In this document: positions 63,573-64,000 of the stretch, piece by piece
Layout: every line of letters begins with the position of its first letter
How positions within the stretch are numbered: the first letter of the stretch is position 1
Assembly: GCA_947501805.1 (NCBI GenBank)
Contig: CANMXJ010000011.1
Coordinates: 62,001 to 126,000 of the forward strand
Direction of reading: 5' to 3'
From: an uncultured Sulfitobacter sp.
Lineage (GTDB): Bacteria; Pseudomonadota; Alphaproteobacteria; Rhodobacterales; Rhodobacteraceae
Length of the DNA: 64,000 bases
Notes under the pieces: model-generated
The model's input: the letters and a program-made list of their open reading frames with translations, nothing else
What the model was told of the DNA's origin: nothing
Databases searched by the model: none
Program-made: the position numbers and the translations under genes

Positions 63573-64000
63573 TCAGAGTTCCTCGCCCTTCAATCCGAGC
63601 GGCGCACCTTTGGCCAGCAGCGCTTTCTCGGAAAGCCAGGGGTTGTTATCTACAGCGATCAGCAGCTGTGCCCGTGCCTCTTCCAGACGGCCCAAATTCA
63701 TCAATGTCAGGGCGCGCCCGGACTGGGCTGCGACATGGTAGGGTTGCAGGCGCAGGGCAATATCAAGATCAGCCAGTGCCTTTTCGTATGCACCTGTCAA
63801 AAAGTGGATATACGCGCGCTGGTTATACCCTTCGGCATAGGTCGGGCAGTAATCGACCAGACGGTCATATTCCTTGATTGACCCTGCAAAATCCGCCACA
63901 TCGCGGCGTTTCATCCCCGCATCCAGAATGGCCTGTGCACTCTCGTCAGGGGCCCGCAGCCAGACTTTCCACATCTCGGTCGAAACACGCCTGCCATCGG
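63573..64000 (-). CDS. TPR-repeat protein, 3' part only (runs off right edge)
   Basis: The frame is open to the window edge (DGRRVSTE before MWKVWLRAPD), so the true start is outside. The visible 140 or so residues hold about three tetratricopeptide repeats: AGSIKEYDRLVDYCPTYAEGY, YEKALADLDIALRLQPYHVAA and LEEARAQLLIAVDNNPWLSEK. It is a protein-interaction scaffold of unknown partner. The gene ends 42 bases before the tRNA. Confidence 0.85.
   Translation of the reverse strand, partial: DGRRVSTEMWKVWLRAPDESAQAILDAGMKRRDVADFAGSIKEYDRLVDYCPTYAEGYNQRAYIHFLTGAYEKALADLDIALRLQPYHVAAQSGRALTLMNLGRLEEARAQLLIAVDNNPWLSEKALLAKGAPLGLKGEEL

Noticed and set aside
1-64000. CRISPR arrays, insertion sequences, prophage
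   Set aside because: No regular spacer repeats, transposase motifs or phage structural genes were seen.

Overview
The window looks like chromosomal DNA of a marine Rhodobacterales (Roseobacter-group) alphaproteobacterium. GC is fairly high and genes are densely packed, with many ATGA or TGATG start/stop overlaps. The gene set is typical of that group: TRAP and oligopeptide ABC importers, a hexameric tyrosine-coordinated haem protein, TamA/TamB, a complete beta-hydroxyaspartate cycle (bhcRABCD), a PuuD-type urate oxidase and hydantoinase HyuA/HyuB. I saw no phage, insertion sequence or CRISPR. This assignment is inference from gene content; no search was run.

Layout. (1) 1-5.2 kb is a stress island: the 3' end of a zinc-type alcohol dehydrogenase, an 885-residue fusion of phosphoribosyltransferase, alpha/beta hydrolase and erythromycin-esterase domains, and three tandem Hsp20 chaperones. 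(2) 5.7-7.1 kb is a haem/nitric-oxide group: a tyrosine-coordinated haem protein, divergent from a 51-residue membrane peptide, a group III truncated haemoglobin and an NsrR-like Rrf2 regulator. (3) 7.1-20.8 kb is an amide/peptide catabolism block: two M20 hydrolases, a Dpp/Opp-type ABC importer, an M81 (MlrC-like) peptidase, an IclR regulator, a penicillin-acylase-family hydrolase and an ArgE/DapE-type deacylase. (4) 20.8-25.5 kb holds a TRAP transporter, a small cupin and an MDR-family dehydrogenase. (5) 25.8-34.3 kb holds acyl-CoA synthetase, a flavin reductase domain protein and tamA-tamB.

(6) 34.5-52.8 kb is the most interesting region. An SDR/ALDH pair is followed by allE (ureidoglycine aminohydrolase), then bhcR divergent from bhcABCD, a GAPDH/E4PDH-like gene and a malic enzyme. 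After a strong bidirectional terminator come a purine permease, allA, a fused puuE-uraD, uraH, a LysR regulator and puuD. Read together, urate is oxidised and opened to ureidoglycolate, which is split to glyoxylate and urea. The beta-hydroxyaspartate cycle can then turn glyoxylate into oxaloacetate with little carbon loss. Only the allantoate-hydrolysing step is missing from the window.

(7) 52.8-61.3 kb is a minus-strand operon: HyuA, HyuB, a DAO-family flavoprotein, an HpaI-family aldolase, a uronate-dehydrogenase-like protein and an SDR, with a LysR gene upstream. (8) 61.7-64 kb holds a decayed RTX-like protein with an in-frame amber codon, a strong terminator, tRNA-Leu(UAA) and a TPR protein that runs off the right edge.
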